From positions 248,001 to 312,000 of the forward strand of contig NZ_BMLW01000004.1 of NCBI RefSeq assembly GCF_014645515.1: a stretch of DNA of 64,000 nucleotides. The letters are read 5' to 3'. Below are positions 36,550 through 47,290 of the stretch, one piece after another. Every line of letters begins with the position of its first letter. The stretch's first letter is position 1. The position numbers were made by a program, and so were the translations under genes. Under the pieces are notes generated by a model. It saw nothing but the letters and a program-made list of their open reading frames with translations, made no database searches and was not told the DNA's origin. The DNA is from Oceanobacillus neutriphilus. GTDB lineage: Bacteria; Bacillota; Bacilli; Bacillales; Amphibacillaceae.

Positions 36550-36661
36550 GACCAACCACTACGCTTTCCATGGGGACGGCTTCAGCTAACTTGAAAAGAA
36601 AACCGCTTTTCAAGTGGATCTTCAGCTCGCCCTGTTCCCATAGGAGTCTCCGTGGTTGGTC
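36550..36661 (+). repeat. Long palindromic intergenic repeat, copy A
   Basis: Outer arms GACCAACCAC and GTGGTTGGTC and an inner hairpin CTTGAAAAG/CTTTTCAAG frame conserved segments GGCTTCAGCTAA and GGATCTTCAGCTC. This kind of repeat is scattered in Oceanobacillus-like genomes. Copy B at 36947 is the same element in reverse orientation. Confidence 0.75.
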
Positions 36662-36946
36662 TGCGCTCAGTTAGGCTTCTACAGCGAATGAAAGAAATCA
36701 TATCCTTATGAGGTTGGATGAAATAATCGCTTTTTGCTTGATGAATAGATCATTTTAATGTTTCAAATGGTTGATTTGGCAATTAAAATGATGACACAGC
36801 ATGGATAGTAAATATCAGGAATAACTTTTATGGACAGAAAGACATCTTGACAGAATATTTTACCATAAACTAGAAAAAACGTTTTATCTGATCTAACTTC
36901 TATTTAGTCAGCTGTTTCAATCTGTATAGAATATCCTGCTAGCGGA

Positions 36947-37064
36947 GGCGGACCGTTTTGACTCCTGAGGGATTAGCACCATCTGAAGATCCACTTTTGC
37001 CAAGTGATCTTCTTGGCAAAAGTTAGCTGAAGAGCGTGCCCCTAGGAAAGCAAAACGGTCCGCC
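36947..37064 (-). repeat. Long palindromic intergenic repeat, copy B (inverted)
   Basis: Outer arms GGCGGACCGTTTTG and CAAAACGGTCCGCC are perfect. The inner hairpin is CTTTTGCCAAG/CTTGGCAAAAG. Between them lie CTGAAGATCCACTT and TTAGCTGAAG, which match copy A on the other strand. Arm sequences differ completely from copy A but pairing is kept in both. Confidence 0.75.
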
Positions 37065-37337
37065 GCAGCGGTGCCTTACACGTTACCTTCTTTCTGGATA
37101 GAGTTTATGCTTTGTCAAGAGATTGGTGGAAGGAACAATCAACGCCTGTCTCTATGATAAGAGAGTTATTTTTTTAGGTGCAAAAGTTGAGCTGCTTATA
37201 AATAAGAAACAGCTGTTGCTAATCGGAAAGGAGCTAGGACATGAACTAGCCCCTTTTTTATTATAAATTTCCATACTGAACAAGCTGTCTCTATTATTCT
37301 AATTAATTTCTAATCTGTAATATAAGGAGGTATCTCA

Positions 37338-38162
37338 TTGCTGGTTCATAAAATGAAATATATGAATAATTTAACCGTTCAGGAACAGCATATTATAGAT
37401 TATATTCTGGAGCATCCGGACCAGCTATTTGATTTAACTGCAAATGAATTAGCAAAAGTCACTTTTACCAGTCCTTCCACGATAATTAGACTTTGTAAGA
37501 AGCTTGGGACAAAAGGGTTTCCAGACTTTCAAATAAAATTTGCGTTGGAATATAAAGACCTGAAAATAGAGAAATACCAAATGAACAGCAATGATTCCCT
37601 AACTGAAGATAACAAGATTCATAAAAGCATACACTCATTGCCTTTTATTTATGAAGAAGCCATATATGAAACACAGAAGACGCTTGATTACAATCAGATC
37701 AAAAAAATAGTAAACTGGATTAAGTATGCTGACCGGGTAAATATCTATGGGGTAGATGCAAATTATTATATTGCTCAGCAGATTTGCGCAAGGTGGAATG
37801 AATTTGGAATCAATGCTTTAGCATTTAATAGCATAAATAAACATTATCTGGTTAACATCAAACAAAAAGAAAAACATATTTCTTTTGTTATTTCACATAG
37901 CGGCAATAACAAAGCAATTATTGATATTGCTAAAACGATAAAATTATACAATCAAAAAGTCATTGCCGTTACCGGAAACGAGAAAAGTGAACTTATCTCA
38001 ATGGCAGATGATTATATTAAAAGCTATACTTCAACAGAACAATTTACTTTATCTAAAATTTTCAACAATACATCGACACAATATATTTTTGATGTTCTGT
38101 ATCTTCATTTACTGGATAATATTAATGCAGACAGTAAAAAGAAGCTGATGGATGAAATTTAA
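37338..38162 (+). CDS. MurR/RpiR-family regulator
   Basis: A TTG start follows TAAGGAGG. The 274-residue protein has an HTH_6 domain (about 1-75, TFTSPSTIIRLCKKLG) and a SIS domain (about 110-245, with ISFVISHSGNNKAI). It probably senses a phosphosugar. It precedes two Gfo/Idh/MocA genes on the same strand, but a terminator overlaps its stop codon, so read-through would be limited. Those two oxidoreductases or the second cellobiose-type locus are candidate targets. Confidence 0.87.
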   Translation: MLVHKMKYMNNLTVQEQHIIDYILEHPDQLFDLTANELAKVTFTSPSTIIRLCKKLGTKGFPDFQIKFALEYKDLKIEKYQMNSNDSLTEDNKIHKSIHSLPFIYEEAIYETQKTLDYNQIKKIVNWIKYADRVNIYGVDANYYIAQQICARWNEFGINALAFNSINKHYLVNIKQKEKHISFVISHSGNNKAIIDIAKTIKLYNQKVIAVTGNEKSELISMADDYIKSYTSTEQFTLSKIFNNTSTQYIFDVLYLHLLDNINADSKKKLMDEI

Positions 38163-38183
38163 ATTCATTAATCAGCTTCTTTT
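38141..38183 (+). terminator. Terminator overlapping the end of the RpiR coding region
   Basis: GAAGCTGAT at 38141, still coding, pairs with ATCAGCTTC, and an inner ATGAA/TTCAT stem extends it; TTTTTAT follows. The last codons and stop lie within the hairpin. Confidence 0.75.
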
Positions 38184-38289
38184 TATAAGAAACAACGAAA
38201 ACGATTACCAAAAACTTAAAAACCTGTTCTCCATTGAAAAATGCTGTGCTAAGATAAAGCTAAATTACTGGAGAATAGGAGAGATGAAT

Positions 38290-39306
38290 ATGTTATCCAT
38301 TGCTTTTATTGGTTATGGTAATTCAGTAACTAATTATCATTTACCTTATTTAGAAAAAAGAGAAAATATAAATGTGAAGTATATATACAGAAGAGCTGAA
38401 GATCGTGTACATGAAGGCACAGAACACGAGAATTGGTATCCCGATATCAATTTTACGAGTGACCTAAACGAGATTCTGAATGATAAAGAGATTGAATTAA
38501 TCGTGGTATGCACACATGCAGACAGCCATGCAGAATACGCAAGGATTGCTCTGCAAAATAACAAAAACGTATTAGTAGAAAAGCCCTTTGCTTCCACTCT
38601 GGACGAGGCAAAGGAGATTTTTGAGCTTGCTAAATCCAAAGGGCTTATTGCAATGGCAAACCAAAATAGACGGTTTGATGGAGACTTCTTAACATTAAAA
38701 AAAGTGCTTGCCAGCGGCGCACTCGGGAATATTGTTGAAATCCAATCACATTATGATTATTTCCGGCCGGAAAAAATTGAAAAAGGTTTCAAAACACTTC
38801 ACCTTCTGGCTGTTCATACCATTGACCAGATTATATCATTATATGGAAACCCTGATAAAGTCTGCTATGATGTAAGAAGTATTTATTATCCCGGGGAAAG
38901 CGATGATTTTACAGATATTGATTTTTATTATGGGAAACAAATGAAAGCAACAGTGAAGTGCAGCAGCAGTGTGAAAATAGAGCATCCAAAATTTACAGTT
39001 CATGGTGATAGAGGAAGTTTTATAAAGTATAGCAGCGGTCATCAGAAGAAAAATCCTGATGGAGCAACGAAAGTATCCTTTATACAAGAGCCTGAAGATA
39101 ACTGGGGAGAGATTTCCTATATTGATGAGAATGGAGAAGAAATAAATAAGAAAATCCCTTCAGAAGTAACCGATTATGGAATTTTGTATGAGAAGCTGTA
39201 CGAAAGTATCCGGAACGGTGTTGAAAAACCTGTTAAAGATGACGAAGTGTTAACAGTGATGGGGATTTTGAGTAATGGTATAAAAGAAGCTTCCAAGAAT
39301 CACTAA
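38290..39306 (+). CDS. Gfo/Idh/MocA-family oxidoreductase
   Basis: The start at 38290 follows AATAGGAGAG; the open frame upstream to 38152 overlaps the RpiR gene and terminator. The 338-residue protein has an N-terminal NAD(P) Rossmann fold (IAFIGYGNS) and the EKPFASTLDEAKE motif (near 98-110), followed by the C-terminal substrate domain. Its N-terminus and length resemble scyllo-inositol dehydrogenases of the YdgJ/IolW group. The reaction is oxidation or reduction of a sugar or inositol ring; the substrate is not fixed by sequence. A weak cre-like sequence lies near 38200. Confidence 0.85.
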   Translation: MLSIAFIGYGNSVTNYHLPYLEKRENINVKYIYRRAEDRVHEGTEHENWYPDINFTSDLNEILNDKEIELIVVCTHADSHAEYARIALQNNKNVLVEKPFASTLDEAKEIFELAKSKGLIAMANQNRRFDGDFLTLKKVLASGALGNIVEIQSHYDYFRPEKIEKGFKTLHLLAVHTIDQIISLYGNPDKVCYDVRSIYYPGESDDFTDIDFYYGKQMKATVKCSSSVKIEHPKFTVHGDRGSFIKYSSGHQKKNPDGATKVSFIQEPEDNWGEISYIDENGEEINKKIPSEVTDYGILYEKLYESIRNGVEKPVKDDEVLTVMGILSNGIKEASKNH

Positions 39307-39327
39307 TTTAACGAGGAGGGTTACAAA

Positions 39328-40311
39328 ATGAAGATAGGAACAATTGGTTCAGGTTTCATTGTAGACTGGTTTTTAACAGCATTACATGATGTAGAAGGAG
39401 CAAGCTGTGAGGCAGTTTATTCCCGAAAAGAGGAGACGGCGAAACCTTTAGCTGATAAATATCAAGCAGGAAAAATTTATACAGATTTAAATCAAATGTT
39501 CACCGACCCAAACATTGAATTTATATATATTGCCTCACCAAATAGTCTGCATTTTGAACATGCTTTTCAGGCGTTAAAGCATGGGAAGCATGTCATTTGC
39601 GAAAAACCTTTCACCTCAACTGCAAAAGAAGCAAAAGCATTAATAGAATTAGCTAAACAAAACAAATTAATGCTCTTTGAAGCTATTTCAAACATTCATT
39701 TACCTAATTATCAAGCAATCAAAGAAGAAGTTAAAAAGCTGGGGAAACTAAATTTCGTGCAATGTAACTACAGTCAATATTCAAGCCGTTATAATAAGCT
39801 GTTAGATGGTGAAAATCCAAACGTCTTTAATCCTGCTTTTTCCGGTGGAGCGCTGGCTGATATTAATATTTATAATTTACATTTTGTTATGAATCTATTT
39901 GGTATCCCGGATTCTGTAAGCTACACAGCAAATATACATGAAAACGGCATCGACACATCAGGTGTATTAGTGATGAAATACCCTGATTTCATAGCAGAGT
40001 GTGTCGGTGCAAAGGATTCAAACAGTATGAACTTCGGGTTAATTCAAGGAGAAAAGGGATACATTCATGTTAAGGATGGAGCGAATGTATGTAAACAAGT
40101 GATAACCCATATAGGTGATGAAGTAACCGAAATAAACAGCCAGACAAAAAGTAACTGGTTAATATACGAATTAGCAGTCTTTAACGATATATTTAACAGC
40201 AGCAATTTTACCCGCTGCTATGAATTACTAGATTACTCTTATGAGGTGATGAAAGTTTTCGAACAAGCAAGAAAAAACGGCGGAATTTATTATCCCGCCG
40301 ATCAGAAATAG
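39328..40311 (+). CDS. Gfo/Idh/MocA-family oxidoreductase
   Basis: The 327-residue protein has the Rossmann start IGTIGSGFIVDWF, the CEKPFTSTAKEAK motif (near 90-102) and the FSGGALADINIYNLHF stretch of the MviM-like/trans-dihydrodiol dehydrogenase branch. It starts 21 bp after the previous gene behind GAGGAGG, so they form an operon. The two paralogs may act in sequence on the same sugar. A terminator follows. Confidence 0.86.
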   Translation: MKIGTIGSGFIVDWFLTALHDVEGASCEAVYSRKEETAKPLADKYQAGKIYTDLNQMFTDPNIEFIYIASPNSLHFEHAFQALKHGKHVICEKPFTSTAKEAKALIELAKQNKLMLFEAISNIHLPNYQAIKEEVKKLGKLNFVQCNYSQYSSRYNKLLDGENPNVFNPAFSGGALADINIYNLHFVMNLFGIPDSVSYTANIHENGIDTSGVLVMKYPDFIAECVGAKDSNSMNFGLIQGEKGYIHVKDGANVCKQVITHIGDEVTEINSQTKSNWLIYELAVFNDIFNSSNFTRCYELLDYSYEVMKVFEQARKNGGIYYPADQK

Positions 40312-40337
40312 TTAATTTATATAATTCTATTCTCCTT

Positions 40338-40360
40338 GGCTCCTCTCTCATAGAGGAGCC
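40338..40360. terminator. Terminator after the oxidoreductase pair
   Basis: GGCTCCTCT and AGAGGAGCC are perfect arms around CTCAT, followed by TTTAT. The convergent PRD gene ends 5 bp away. Confidence 0.8.
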
Positions 40361-40364
40361 TTTA

Positions 40365-42257
40365 TCATATATTCAAAAAAACAACATCTTTAAAATCTGA
40401 CAGGCTCGATGCGTTTCTCATTATTTCAAAGACATTCTCATTCTCAAATAAGGACAATATAGAATCATTTATAGTTAAAAAAATTTGCTTATCAAGTTTA
40501 TTAATAGCTATCAGCAAGACAACATTTACGGTATTATCCCCCCAAATAATTCCTCTTTTACTGACGACGATGCCAATTTTTGTTTGCAGAGCATTCATAT
40601 GAACAGAATGCGGTATGGCAACTTGTCCAAAGGAGGTTGAAGAAGCATTCTCTCTTTCAAATACATCTTCTTTAAAGGAGTGTGAAACAAAACCCATATC
40701 CTCCATCCTATCACACACAATTTCAATAACCTCGTCCTTAGAAACGTTTTCCAGCTTAAAGAATAATGCTTCATGAAAGTACTTATCAAAATTGTTAAAG
40801 ATGAGTTCTCTTTTCTTCGATTGCTGTATTTCATATATTTTTTCATGAATTTCCTTCTTTTGATTATCGAGATGGAATGGAGAAATTAAAACAGACGGAT
40901 AATAATTATTTCTCTCGTCTTCAATAACGGTAATCAATAAATCAAAAGAAAATTTCTCTACCTCTTCATAGCTGGACAGTATTGCTTCAATGGAAATATC
41001 ATTAGAAAACTCCAGTAATAATTGGTTGTATATCTTTTTTTCAAGACCTAAATAATCGGAACACAGCAGGATACATTTCAATTTATCCGTTGTAGAATTT
41101 TGTCTGTCAATTTCCGTCCCGACATGGAGAAAAATAAAAGCAACTTCATCCTCTTTTATTTCAATTTTATATATATCTGAAAGTCTTAATGATACAAAGA
41201 TTGCTATATCATAGATGATAGGCCAGTCACGCTTTATTTTTTCTAAAAAGGGATTCTTATTATATTTTTTCAAAGAAGCTCTTGTTACTAATGACTTCAC
41301 ATGCAAACCAAATGGAACAATAAAGCTTTCATGGTTTAAATCAATAGAGTACAGCTCAGAAACTTCTTCAATGATGCCATAAATAGTATCCAGATACTCT
41401 GAACCAATTACCTTTTTCAATTCATTATAATTGGAATCAATCAGATAATTCACATTCGTTTTAAAAAGAATGTAAATTTCATTTCTTTCATAGGAGTTTA
41501 AACTGATTGAAAAATCATTTTCAATCCTTTCTGATAATTTCTCAATCAACGCCAGTTCATCATCGTCTTTCGTAATAATTTCACGAATTTCTGAAAGGGA
41601 GTATCCTTTTTTTACCCTTTCAATAAGAATAGAAAAATGCAGCAGCAAATTCATAAAAGAAAAATTATTTAAACTGTAATTATTTTTCTTGAAAAAATCA
41701 CTGATAATATTAGATATTTTCCCAATATCCTCTTCATCAAATGATTGTTTTAATGTATTCAAATCAAGAATACGATTATTTGTTTCTTTAAAAATAACAT
41801 CGGATAATAAAGAGCGCTTATCCTTCTCAGCACCTTTTATTTGTACAATATCATTTTGGGTGGAGAACCGGACATTAAACATCTGAAAGGTAGTGTTCAT
41901 CTTTGCAAGATCACCTTTAAGCGTAGAATAGCCGATAAACAATTCATTACAAAGATCAAATACATTTGGATTTTTATGTTCTACTAATATCTTTTTGATA
42001 ATATAAAATGCTCTTTCCGAGTAGTTTTGTGGTAAAGAATGTTGTTTATCCAAGAAGGAAAGCGCATCCTGTTTATTAATTAAATAACCTTTATTAGAAG
42101 AATGAATGATTTTCTTATCCGTCATCAAATTAATATCTTTAATATACGTTTTAACCGTTCGAACAGAAATATTTAAAATCTTCGCTAATTCAGAAGCAGC
42201 GCAGGGAGAATGTTGCTCCATCAAATGAAGCATTAATCTTTTCTTCTTGTTTGTCAT
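40365..42257 (-). CDS. PRD-containing transcriptional regulator of the second cellobiose-type locus
   Basis: The start at 42257 follows GGGGGTG; the longer frame to 42296 has no site. The 630-residue protein has HTH segments at the N-terminus (VRTVKTYIKDI; a second near residue 85), two PRDs (about 165-390), an EIIB-like region with Cys in ILLCSDYLG (near 400) and an EIIA-like domain with His in VAIPHSVHM (near 540). It is divergent from the IIB gene across two matched operators. It resembles the regulator at 34503 in plan but is diverged in sequence. Confidence 0.88.
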   Translation of the reverse strand: MTNKKKRLMLHLMEQHSPCAASELAKILNISVRTVKTYIKDINLMTDKKIIHSSNKGYLINKQDALSFLDKQHSLPQNYSERAFYIIKKILVEHKNPNVFDLCNELFIGYSTLKGDLAKMNTTFQMFNVRFSTQNDIVQIKGAEKDKRSLLSDVIFKETNNRILDLNTLKQSFDEEDIGKISNIISDFFKKNNYSLNNFSFMNLLLHFSILIERVKKGYSLSEIREIITKDDDELALIEKLSERIENDFSISLNSYERNEIYILFKTNVNYLIDSNYNELKKVIGSEYLDTIYGIIEEVSELYSIDLNHESFIVPFGLHVKSLVTRASLKKYNKNPFLEKIKRDWPIIYDIAIFVSLRLSDIYKIEIKEDEVAFIFLHVGTEIDRQNSTTDKLKCILLCSDYLGLEKKIYNQLLLEFSNDISIEAILSSYEEVEKFSFDLLITVIEDERNNYYPSVLISPFHLDNQKKEIHEKIYEIQQSKKRELIFNNFDKYFHEALFFKLENVSKDEVIEIVCDRMEDMGFVSHSFKEDVFERENASSTSFGQVAIPHSVHMNALQTKIGIVVSKRGIIWGDNTVNVVLLIAINKLDKQIFLTINDSILSLFENENVFEIMRNASSLSDFKDVVFLNI

Positions 42258-42333
42258 CGTATCACCCCCACTTTGAAAATATATCTTTAACTTCATTATA
42301 ATGAAATCAGTTGTTCCCAGTTCAACTTTTCAA

Positions 42334-42351
42334 TTGCACGACAGGGTGCAA
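42334..42351. promoter_or_regulatory. Operator 1 of the second cellobiose-type locus
   Basis: TTGCACGACAGGGTGCAA has inverted ends TTGCAC/GTGCAA. Its reverse complement recurs at 42374 with one mismatch. Confidence 0.7.
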
Positions 42352-42373
42352 TTTTTTATTTTTATTTTGCTGT

Positions 42374-42391
42374 TTGCACCCTGCCGTGCAA
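42374..42391. promoter_or_regulatory. Operator 2 of the second cellobiose-type locus
   Basis: TTGCACCCTGCCGTGCAA is operator 1 reversed, with one difference. Centres of the two sites are 40 bp apart. The spacing of about four helical turns puts them on the same face of the DNA, upstream of the IIB gene and the divergent regulator. Confidence 0.7.
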
Positions 42392-42459
42392 AAGAGAAGT
42401 GGAGGCGCTTCAATTTTTGAATCATAATAAAGACATCATAAAAAAAGGAGAGGTTCACG

Positions 42460-42798
42460 ATGGAAAACTTAAAAATCCTATTATGCTGCGGAGCGGGGTT
42501 ATCAAGCGGGTTCCTAGCTCAAAAAGCCAGAAAAGCTGCAAAGAAAAAAGGTTTAGATATACAAATAGAAGCGAAAAGCGAAACAGAAGCAATTTCACAT
42601 CTGCCAACAATAGATGTTTTGCTTTTAGGTCCTCACTATGAGGCTTATAAGGAAAAATTTACTGAGTTAGGTAAGCCGTTAAATGTATCAGTAGATGTTA
42701 TTCCACAAAAAATTTACGGTACCTTAGACGGTGATAAGTTATTAGATTTCGCCTTTGAACTTCGGGGAAAAAATGACGCTTCTTCCAGCGCAGAATAG
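42460..42798 (+). CDS. PTS lactose/cellobiose-family EIIB component
   Basis: The 112-residue protein has ILLCCGAGLSSGF with the active Cys10. The ribosome site is AAAGGAGAG. It is the first gene of the second locus; the EIIC gene follows after 244 bp of non-coding A/T-rich sequence in which I see no terminator. Confidence 0.88.
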   Translation: MENLKILLCCGAGLSSGFLAQKARKAAKKKGLDIQIEAKSETEAISHLPTIDVLLLGPHYEAYKEKFTELGKPLNVSVDVIPQKIYGTLDGDKLLDFAFELRGKNDASSSAE

Positions 42799-43042
42799 AT
42801 GAAAGTTTTCATTTGAAATAAATACCAGCAATAAATACTTCTATATTTGAATTAACAGTATGCAGCAGTGTATATAATCAAGATTTTCTTCAGCACCGTA
42901 CATTTGATAACCATATTTTAATCAAATATTTTTGTAAGAGCTTTACAGAAACGATTATATCACTGCTGACAAATAAGCGTTTGAATAAATATTGTTTAAA
43001 GAAAAATTCACCCTTTAAAAACAAAAAAGGAGGTAGAAAGAA

Positions 43043-44287
43043 ATGAAGCGTTTTATGAACTGGCTGAGCAATTCATTTGCTCCAACCATGAATAAATTTT
43101 CACAGAAGCCCTGGGTTGCAGCTTTATCAAGTACTATGCAAAAAATCATTCCGTTTATTTTAACCGGGTCTGTTATTTTTCTATATAACGTTATACGTTC
43201 CTATATAACTGTGTTGCCTGATCTAGGCAGGATCGCTAATTTCACTTTCGGAATGTTAGGATTATTAACTGCTTTTATGCTGGCAAATCAGGCCATGGAA
43301 AAATTAGGACGCACCAATTATGCGGTGAATGCAGGTCTAACTGCTATTCCTGTATTCCTTATGTTTATTAAACCACTCATTAACGATGATGGTATTTTGA
43401 CAGTTGAGTTTGGGCGATTTGGTCCTACAGGTATTATAGTGGGGATTATCGCAGGTTATTTAGTTGCCATTATTTTTAATCTGATTGGAAAAATGAATTT
43501 ATTAAGTAAATCCAGTTTACCGGATTTTGTAATAGGATGGGTTCGTAACATCATCCCAATCTTCCTTTCTATTGGACTTTCTGCATTATTAAGCTTCAAA
43601 TTTAATTTAGATATTTTTGCTTTGATTCTTAAGGCATTTTCACCAATTCAAAATTTTGGTCAGACTTTACCAGGATTTGTCTTGCTCATATTTATCATGA
43701 CGTTCTTCTATACCCTGGGGATTTCTCATTGGTTGTGGAACGGCGTTAAAACACCAATCTTCATGGCAGGTATAGCAGCCAACGTAGCCGCTGTATCAGA
43801 AGGATTGCCAGCAACAAATATCGCTACAAACGAAGCTGTATTTACAGCCGGCCTGATTACAATGGGGGGCGTCGGCGCTACCTTAACCCTAAATCTATTA
43901 ATGCTTTTTTCTAAGTCCAAAGGGTTAAAGACCATCGGCAAGCTCACTATCGTACCTTCTATCTTTAATATTAATGAACCTATAATGTATAGTGCTCCTG
44001 TTGTTATGAACCCATTGCTGATGGTGCCAATGTGGATAAACGCCATTACCGGACCGACAATCGTTTATCTTGCAATGTACACAGACCTTTTGAATATTCC
44101 ATCTAAAATGATTCAAGTAGGACAAATTCCAGCACCTTTTTCAAGTGTCATGATTACAGAGGATTTACGTGCCGTACTCGTTTACATTCTCTTATTCGGC
44201 GTTTATCTTGCAACTTGGTATCCATTCTTTAAAGTATTTGAAAGACAAAGAATAAAAGAAGAAAAAGCGGAAGAACTGGCGGAATAA
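43043..44287 (+). CDS. PTS lactose/cellobiose-family EIIC component
   Basis: The 414-residue membrane protein starts with the amphipathic FMNWLSNSFAPTMNKFSQKPW typical of CelB-like EIIC and has INEPIMYSAPVVMNPLLMVP (near 310) as the sugar-site motif. Ribosome site AAAGGAGG. It is distinct from the EIIC at 30.7 kb, so the two loci should serve different glycosides. Confidence 0.9.
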   Translation: MKRFMNWLSNSFAPTMNKFSQKPWVAALSSTMQKIIPFILTGSVIFLYNVIRSYITVLPDLGRIANFTFGMLGLLTAFMLANQAMEKLGRTNYAVNAGLTAIPVFLMFIKPLINDDGILTVEFGRFGPTGIIVGIIAGYLVAIIFNLIGKMNLLSKSSLPDFVIGWVRNIIPIFLSIGLSALLSFKFNLDIFALILKAFSPIQNFGQTLPGFVLLIFIMTFFYTLGISHWLWNGVKTPIFMAGIAANVAAVSEGLPATNIATNEAVFTAGLITMGGVGATLTLNLLMLFSKSKGLKTIGKLTIVPSIFNINEPIMYSAPVVMNPLLMVPMWINAITGPTIVYLAMYTDLLNIPSKMIQVGQIPAPFSSVMITEDLRAVLVYILLFGVYLATWYPFFKVFERQRIKEEKAEELAE

Positions 44288-44329
44288 ATAAAGTATAGAA
44301 ACATAAATACAGAGGATTGGTGGATAAAT

Positions 44330-44683
44330 ATGTCAAATTCAAATGAAAAACAGGCAGATCAAGAAAACGAAGTTACTACTGTTGCCATGCAGATCATCTT
44401 ACATGCAGGAAATGCAAGAGCATTAGCAGACGAGGCATTCCAATTAGCAAAAGAAGAGAACTTCAAGGCAGCTTATGAAAAAATAAATGAAGCAAATTCA
44501 AACGGAATTTTAAAAGCGCATCAATCACAAACGCAGATCATCCAGGATGAAGCGCGCGGAGTGACACATGAACCTTCTTTATTGTTGAATCATGCCCAGG
44601 ATCATTTGATGACAATTATGTCTGAGGTACGTATGACAAAACAAATGATTGAATTATATGAATTAACGGTAAATCGCAAATAA
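44330..44683 (+). CDS. PTS lactose/cellobiose-family EIIA component
   Basis: The 117-residue protein has the LacF-type N-terminal stretch QIILHAGNARALADEAF and the active motif LLLNHAQDHLMT with His88. It follows EIIC by 42 bp and precedes the GH1 gene by 48 bp. Confidence 0.9.
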   Translation: MSNSNEKQADQENEVTTVAMQIILHAGNARALADEAFQLAKEENFKAAYEKINEANSNGILKAHQSQTQIIQDEARGVTHEPSLLLNHAQDHLMTIMSEVRMTKQMIELYELTVNRK

Positions 44684-46198
<1,515 letters not shown>

Positions 46199-46269
46199 GC
46201 AGAGTCCTCTGATCATGTTTAAAGAATGCTCCAGTACAAGAAATAACAGCCCATTTCACAAAATATAGT

Positions 46270-46305
46270 AAAGAAAAGCTGTCTTTGCAAAGACAGCTTT
46301 TCTTT
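46270..46305. terminator. Perfect bidirectional terminator
   Basis: AAAGAAAAGCTGTCTTTG and its complement form a perfect 36-bp palindrome between the GH1 gene and the convergent macrolide kinase gene. Confidence 0.88.
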
Positions 46306-46323
46306 ATATTTCACTTTAAATTT

Positions 46324-47232
46324 TTAAAAATTCGTTACTCCCAATGCTCTCCTGGCCATCTGCTCATATTCTTCCATACCGGAAATCATCGCAAATTCTG
46401 CAATAGCTACAGCATATGTGGCATCCAGTTCAATAATATGCTCTTTCATTTTCGGCCAATAGATTCCACCGGCTTGTTTATAATAATGAATAAGCTTATC
46501 AAGCGCCTCTTCGCCAAATGCTTTATATTGGAAGACAAAATCATTCGAAACATCCGTTACTTTGGCTTCTGTCCAATCAATTAAGCCGATAACATTTGTG
46601 TCGTCATCAATCATCATATGACCCGCATGCACATCACCATGCATCAGTCCTGTTTCTTTTGGCCAAAGCTCTTCATTATTTAACCACGCCTGCCACCGGT
46701 TCCAAAGGCCATCCGCAACACCAAAGCGTTCCTTCACCTTCTTCATCCGTTCTTTCATCAATGCGTGCGCTTCTTTTGCTGTGTATGCAGGGATACCTGC
46801 TTTTTCTGCTTCTTTTTTCGGCACATTATGCAAAGATGCTAAAACCTCTCCCTGGCTCTGGTGAAACTGTTCAGGTATGTTTTCGATATCCATTTCCCAG
46901 ACATAGTTTTGAATTTCCGGATCGATTGTTCCAGCAGGGACACCCTTCAGTTTTTTGTATGCAATTAAATCATTTTCGTAAATAGACCAGACCGGAACTT
47001 GAAAAGACGCATGCTGATGAACAACCTTTAATACCTTCCGTTCATCAATTGTCCTGTCCATAACATCATCGCGTCTTGGTATTCTTAACACCCATTCCTC
47101 GCCGTCTGCATCCTCCGCAAAAGCAACCAGAAAATCCAACCCGGATTCATTAAAGCTGATAGAGTCTTCCTTCAAATTCAGACCATATTTATGAGCTAAG
47201 TCTGACACAGTTTGTTTATCCAAATCTGCCAC
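46324..47232 (-). CDS. mph: Macrolide 2'-phosphotransferase family protein
   Basis: The 302-residue kinase (GTG start, site AAGAAGGA) matches the Mph branch of aminoglycoside-phosphotransferase-like enzymes: LRIPRRDDV near residue 50, the catalytic [13 protein letters not shown] (His198, Asp200) and the metal site LIDWTEA (Asp219). The GDVHAGH form, with His where APH enzymes have Asn, is typical of Mph. It transfers phosphate from GTP to the 2'-hydroxyl of macrolide desosamine. Chromosomal homologues occur in Bacillus (YcbJ/Mph(K)). Its 220-nt leader contains a short ORF and a terminator, so drug-dependent attenuation is plausible. Confidence 0.85.
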   Translation of the reverse strand: MADLDKQTVSDLAHKYGLNLKEDSISFNESGLDFLVAFAEDADGEEWVLRIPRRDDVMDRTIDERKVLKVVHQHASFQVPVWSIYENDLIAYKKLKGVPAGTIDPEIQNYVWEMDIENIPEQFHQSQGEVLASLHNVPKKEAEKAGIPAYTAKEAHALMKERMKKVKERFGVADGLWNRWQAWLNNEELWPKETGLMHGDVHAGHMMIDDDTNVIGLIDWTEAKVTDVSNDFVFQYKAFGEEALDKLIHYYKQAGGIYWPKMKEHIIELDATYAVAIAEFAMISGMEEYEQMARRALGVTNF

Positions 47233-47290
47233 ATCCTTCTTTATTTATTCTGCTTTAATACGTGCAGCCAGTAAAGGATACGCTAAGACT

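Larger units (their letters stand above)
36417..37191. mobile_element. ORF-free element bounded by about 25-bp inverted repeats
   Basis: The left end CTCAACTTTCGCACCTAAG and the right end (minus strand) CTCAACTTTTGCACCTAAA match at nearly all positions and both continue into an A/T run; a shared TTCCACCAA lies further in at each end. No open frame of note occurs in the 775 bp between. Just outside both ends is CTGCT, a possible target duplication offset by two bases on the left. The interior holds two opposite copies of a structured repeat. I read it as a non-autonomous or decayed insertion element; the family is not identified. Confidence 0.55.

Noticed and set aside
36402..37337. CRISPR array in the repeat-rich gap
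   Set aside because: The repeats are two inverted, internally palindromic copies of about 115 bp, not short direct repeats with regular spacers.
38152..38289. N-terminal extension of the first Gfo/Idh/MocA protein
   Set aside because: It overlaps the RpiR gene and its terminator; the Rossmann fold starts right after the internal ATG.
41689..41886. Forward open frames inside the large minus-strand genes
   Set aside because: They are shadows of conserved coding sequence and lack ribosome sites and recognisable motifs.
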